Of a stretch of 64,000 nt of DNA, positions 59,900-64,000 are shown piece after piece (position 1 is the stretch's first letter; each line of letters opens with the position of its first letter). Below the pieces are notes generated by a model that was not told where the DNA came from, made no database searches, and saw only the letters and a list, made by a program, of their open reading frames with translations. This DNA is from Seriola aureovittata (taxonomy: Eukaryota > Chordata > Actinopteri > Carangiformes > Carangidae). Location: the NCBI RefSeq assembly GCF_021018895.1, contig NC_079379.1:20396776-20460775 (forward strand), read 5' to 3'. Both the position numbers and the translations under genes were made by a program.

Positions 59900-60080
59900 T
59901 CCTATCAAATAAGGATGTTCCTAATGAGGCGTGGCCAAAATTTCTTCAGACGAACAGGACAAAGGCAGTGTTAGTGGTATTAACTGTTAATGCTGGTAAT
60001 GAAGGCAAGTTAATATATAAATAGTGTCAATATGAAATTTATATATTAAAGTCATATAAAAAAGAAAAATATATATATGT

Positions 60081-60123
<43 letters not shown>

Positions 60124-61420
60124 GTGTTATATGTAGAACAAATGAACTAACCTGTGATGACGTATTATTCTGTTATACAGTTTTAATCTACAGTCTAATA
60201 ATGCATCATGTAAAATCTGTATATATATCTTTGTATGTTTTTTGAATGTTTTTCAAGCTCCTACACACCCATAGCACACTACAAAATTGTACTTAAGTAC
60301 CAAACCCTATGATCATTTAGATCTCCAGAACCTCCAAGAATCACCTCTCAGTGGACTCAGAGGGATTCGTATTAAAGTGCTGTTATTCTGTCATCAGCAC
60401 CTGCTTCACTCTATATTTTCTATAAAGAGATCATAAAGCAGACAAAAGACATTTCTGCTATTTCCAAGATGTATTGGACTCATTTCCTTCCTGCATGGTG
60501 CTGATGAAGATGTGAGATACGTCTGGCAAAGGCAACATTGGGGAAATACACATTCATATATTAGAGCAATTGTGCGACACCTTTATCTGATTGGTTTCGA
60601 TGTGTTGTATTGTGTTTAATGAGGACACTGCGGACCGAGGCATTCGTGTTCTTGGGCAGTATACATTTCAACAGGCCTGCCAAACACACCAAATTGTCCA
60701 GTTCAGATTGTTCTCATAAGTTTCCTACAGCAAATACTGTAAATCAAACACACTGATAAACCAGAGTTTGATATATATATGTATAGCCTAGTATTTTCAG
60801 CATGAAGGTGTAAGGCAGAGTGTACAGTGAGATGAGGGGAAACCATCAGCCTCAGTGGATAACGATGGAGAAACAGTTACTAATATTTTCATTGTGTGTT
60901 CTCAGCATTCACTTCTACGCAAATTCTGATGATAACGTTATCTTCATTTATTTGGATACTTGGAAAAAACACACTGAGCATGATGATAAGTTTTTTATGA
61001 CATGCTAAATACTGAATGTAAATATGTGTTAAAGTATTTAAAATATTGAAGTATGTGAGTCTCAGAGTAGTACCAAGTGTACTTCCTGTACTCAGAGATT
61101 CATCAGAGCTGCAGGGCTGTTAAATTCTATGTATCTACAGTATTTTTCTATTTTTGGTCATGTATTCGCTTGCTTGCTCGTTGTTGTTTGATTTCGCAAG
61201 GAGTTACTCAGCCTCAGCAAAATGTAAAACATAGGGAAAATAAAATTCAAATCAGAACACAACTAGAATTATTGCGGTGGTTGAATTCCTCTGCCAACCA
61301 GTCAAATTACAGGAAATAAGGTCTTAACCTCTCCATCCTGAGTTACAGCATTGGATGATGGCCAGAAGTGTTTTAACAGAACATTTGAAAATAAAATATC
61401 ACTTCATCGTTTTATCCTTG
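59900..61420. other. Gene-free DNA upstream of the minus-strand lectin
   Basis: GT tract at 60.1 kb; a short plus-strand frame at 60865 begins with a signal-like peptide (see findings). Otherwise nothing recognised. Confidence 0.45.
60083..60120. repeat. (GT)n microsatellite
   Basis: About 19 GT units, preceded by a short AT tract. Confidence 0.95.
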
Positions 61421-61424
61421 TAGA

Positions 61425-61690
61425 CATTTGTGTTATAATTCATGGATTAATTTGTGAGTCATGGCCAAAAATGTGTCTTGTAAGGTCACAGTGACCTTGA
61501 CCCTTGAAACTTTGACCACCTAGCTCTAATCAGTTCAGTCCAACTGAATGTTTGTGCCAAATTTGGAGGAATCGTCTCAAGGAGAAATCGCATTCACGGG
61601 AATGGGTACGAATGGACGGACAACCCAAAAACATGATGCCTCTGGTCCTGGCTGTCGCCGGCGCAGCGGCATAAAAATTAAAACAAGCCT
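61425..61690 (+). mobile_element. MITE-like repeat carrying an estrogen response element
   Basis: The order CATGGCCAAAAATGTGTC, AAGGTCACAGTGACCTT, TTTGACCACC, TAATCAGTTCAGTCCAACTG, TTTGTGCCAAATTTGGAGGA, GAAATCGCATTCACGGGAAT, GGACGGACAACCC and TGTCGCCGGCGCAGCGGCAT matches a short interspersed element that is very abundant in percomorph fish. No coding capacity and no known transposase. The palindrome at 61482-61498 is described separately. Confidence 0.6.
61483..61497. promoter_or_regulatory. Perfect consensus estrogen response element
   Basis: AGGTCACAGTGACCT is an exact inverted repeat of AGGTCA with a 3-base spacer. It is identical to the classic vitellogenin A2 estrogen response element core (GGTCAnnnTGACC). 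The sequence match is certain; whether any receptor binds here is not known, and it belongs to a repeat family. Confidence 0.6.
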
Positions 61691-61699
61691 CTATGTCTG

Positions 61700-64000
61700 G
61701 CGCTCTGAAGCAAAGACAACATACGTAGGCACTTAAGTGAGGAAGCTGGAGCAGGGCCCTGTGAGGACTGTGCCTGTTTTACTAGATATGAGTTTGCATC
61801 TGTGTTTTGCAGTTTGTTAAGAGGAAATCCTTTTTGTCCAACATTTGTTTTTGACATGAAAACACAGGGAAAACAAGACAGTAAATACAGGACAGGACAA
61901 TTAATAATAAGAGCCCAGGAAATGGAAATCAGTTTTGCTCGGTGATAGTGTGAATAAACTACTTTCCACTCTGTGAAATAAAATTGATTTATTAGTGTGA
62001 ATGGAGTGGATGACGACAAGACGGGGGACAAAATGTAGTGCCTTGTAGAGGAGTTCAGTTCCCTCGTGCTGTGCTAGATCAACCACTGTAGCACTGTGTA
62101 CATGCAAATTCTGAAAGACAAAAAAAAGAGAAAAACTGAAAAGATAATAGAGAAGAAATGCTGCACTATCCATCGTTTTGGGAGGTGTTTTCATCCTCTT
62201 AGCGATGTGCAGATCACAGTTATGTCTGCGGGCACTGCGATTAATGCGCGGATCGGTCATAACAATTAACATTCTGATTAACAGCGGATTGGATTGCGGG
62301 TGGGTGAAATAATATTTGATGTATGAGGAAAATATTAATTACATTCTCTAAAATGTGAACATGCTTTAAGCTTCATTTTTGGGCAGCGGCCAAATGTTAT
62401 TATGAGCCTTTAAATTGTTCGTGTTCTGAAAGTAGCAGCAACATTCAGAATTTTTAATGTAAGTCTTTGTTCAGGTTGTTGTTGAAATACCTGTTGCCAT
62501 TTTCATTTCACCAACAGAGGAGAACTTTTACTTTTAAGTAAATGTTATTTAAAACCAGCCTACCTATTATCACAAGTAATATCCCACTGAGAGATAATGG
62601 TAATATATGATCGAGTGCAGGTATTCAAATTGTGATGATTTATTCATACATGCGGATTAGGAGGACGTTAGAGCCGATCTGTGCATCACTTCAACCTATG
62701 GTTACCCATAACTCCCTGCTCCGCATAGACTCACAAAGACGTTTACTTCTATCTCTGCAGAGGTGTAATTCCAACTCGATGTCACTTTGTCACCCTGATT
62801 TGAGAGGTTAGATATGAATAAAACATAATTCTTATTCTTATTATGTGTTATTTCAATCTATAAGTGGTTTGGACCATTTCTCATAAAGGTCACTGCTATA
62901 CCTTCAGGCCTGTGTGTTTCGGGTACTGAGACCTTTGTGTTAATATTAAGTGAATTACACCAAAGATAAAAATTCAGGGGAAAAAAAGTCTTTCAGTGAT
63001 TTAAAGCTGAATAGTTTGGGAGGTTTACACTCTTTTCAATAAAGGGGAATAAATCAGTTTCTAAGTGTTTAAATAAAGGGATTGACTGGCGTTCAACACT
63101 GGCAGGAAGAAGAGCAGAAATTAGTGAAATCAAATTAACATTAAGTTATTTCCCACTTATTCAAATTCCATTTCAGACACAAACAGATATGCACGAGTGT
63201 TCACGCGTGATCAAGCCAGTAAAACAAAACATTAACATAATTTTGGGAGAGATTAGTTTGATTTTGTAATTATTAGCACTTGGCTTGGAACAAGCCAAGA
63301 TAGAGAGGAATCAAATAAAGCACACATGCACGCGTACATGTGCACACATACACACACAGACACAGACACTGACAGACTGCAAAACAAAGACAAACCCCCT
63401 GCAGACACAGAGAGCAAGCAGGCAGGCAGGAATAAATCAGAGCTCCAGCCAGGCAGGTGAGGTGTATTTCACACTCAAGGAGTGGTCTACTCTGCGCAGC
63501 ACCCGGCATCATTAATCTCTAAGAGACAAGCCCCCTGCCCTGGAGCTGGCACAGGTAGACCTGAGTCGGCTGGGCCCGGGCCACAAGCCTACAACACTAA
63601 TGGTCTCATTGTGTTATCGGTTGTCAGATAGTACAGAGCTGGTGCTGTTGACCTAGATGGAGGTGTACCCCAGCCAAGAGCCACAGGCCCCCACGGAGCA
63701 ACAGCAGCGATGTTTGAGCTGGATCTGGAGCTGTGCTGTCGCTGGTTGGATCTGGGCGACGAGATAAGACTGCGAGGGCAAAAGTTGGGGCTGTAGCTTG
63801 GGACCGCAGCCCAAGGGAGAAGTGTTGGGTTCATTATTCAAAAGAAGTCCCATCTATTATTTATTAGTCATTACTCATTTAAAAAGTAATTTCTGGATTT
63901 CACTTGTTATTCCACAGGAGCAATAACTGTTCTGATTTCTCCCCAGAGTTGCCGGCTCTGTTCTCTCTGCACTTCAACATGACTCAAACTCCTGTGTGCT
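61700..64000. other. Gene-free DNA to window end
   Basis: No supported gene. The last 54 bases follow a good splice acceptor and may start an exon that continues beyond the window. Confidence 0.4.

Overview
The window looks like non-model teleost (probably percomorph) fish DNA. The evidence is what it contains: decayed Tc1-like transposons of fish type, antisense fragments of RTE/Rex3-like and L2/Rex1-like LINEs, a hAT-type MITE, many dinucleotide microsatellites, dispersed repeats built on 'GTTAGCATGCTAAC' and 'AAGGTCACAGTGACCTT' cores, and split genes with GT-AG introns. No bacterial-style operon, rRNA, convincing tRNA or CRISPR array is visible. Most long open frames are microsatellite read-through or repeat shadows. 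Species and chromosome cannot be told from the sequence.

Layout. 1-8.0 kb: mostly unique DNA with a few LINE-tail or SINE-like scraps and simple repeats. 8.0-9.9 kb: a repeat with an internal tandem duplication, then a nearly full-length but dead Tc1-like element with terminal inverted repeats. 10-17.9 kb: unique DNA, two copies (opposite orientation) of a long-TIR MITE-like family, a PIF/Harbinger-like patch, and a near-perfect 17-bp hairpin at 17673-17719. 17.9-34.6 kb: long gene-free stretch, rich in microsatellites and pyrimidine tracts, with several repeat-free islands that could be conserved non-coding DNA. 34.7-41.4 kb: a second dead Tc1-like element, an RTE/Rex3-like LINE fragment with a recognisable FVDD box, and a third Tc1-like element that carries a nested hAT-type MITE. 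43.9-44.9 kb: a pair of direct repeats with a tRNA-Pro-type primer binding site, probably LTRs of a small minus-strand retroelement. 47.9-49.1 kb: an antisense L2/Rex1-like LINE.

The only protein-coding material recognised as host gene is C-type lectin-like. On the minus strand (57360-58315, possible first exon near 59.8-59.9 kb) is a gene with one complete CTLD, the second half of another CTLD, and two short tail exons. The first half of the second CTLD is missing. On the plus strand (45990-46315) is a two-exon lectin start: a signal peptide, a 108-bp intron and the first part of a CTLD. It is cut off after 'FTDL' by a dispersed repeat. The two loci are 11-12 kb apart and face opposite ways, which fits an expanding and decaying fish lectin family. 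Fish CTLD proteins of this type are usually secreted or surface recognition proteins; the ligand cannot be inferred here.

Other points worth a second look: a dispersed MITE-like repeat at 61.4-61.7 kb contains a perfect consensus estrogen response element; a GT/AT/AC compound microsatellite at 31.5 kb is self-complementary; a nested palindrome lies at 23.1 kb. All family assignments come from reading the sequence and from memory of the families; no database search was run.
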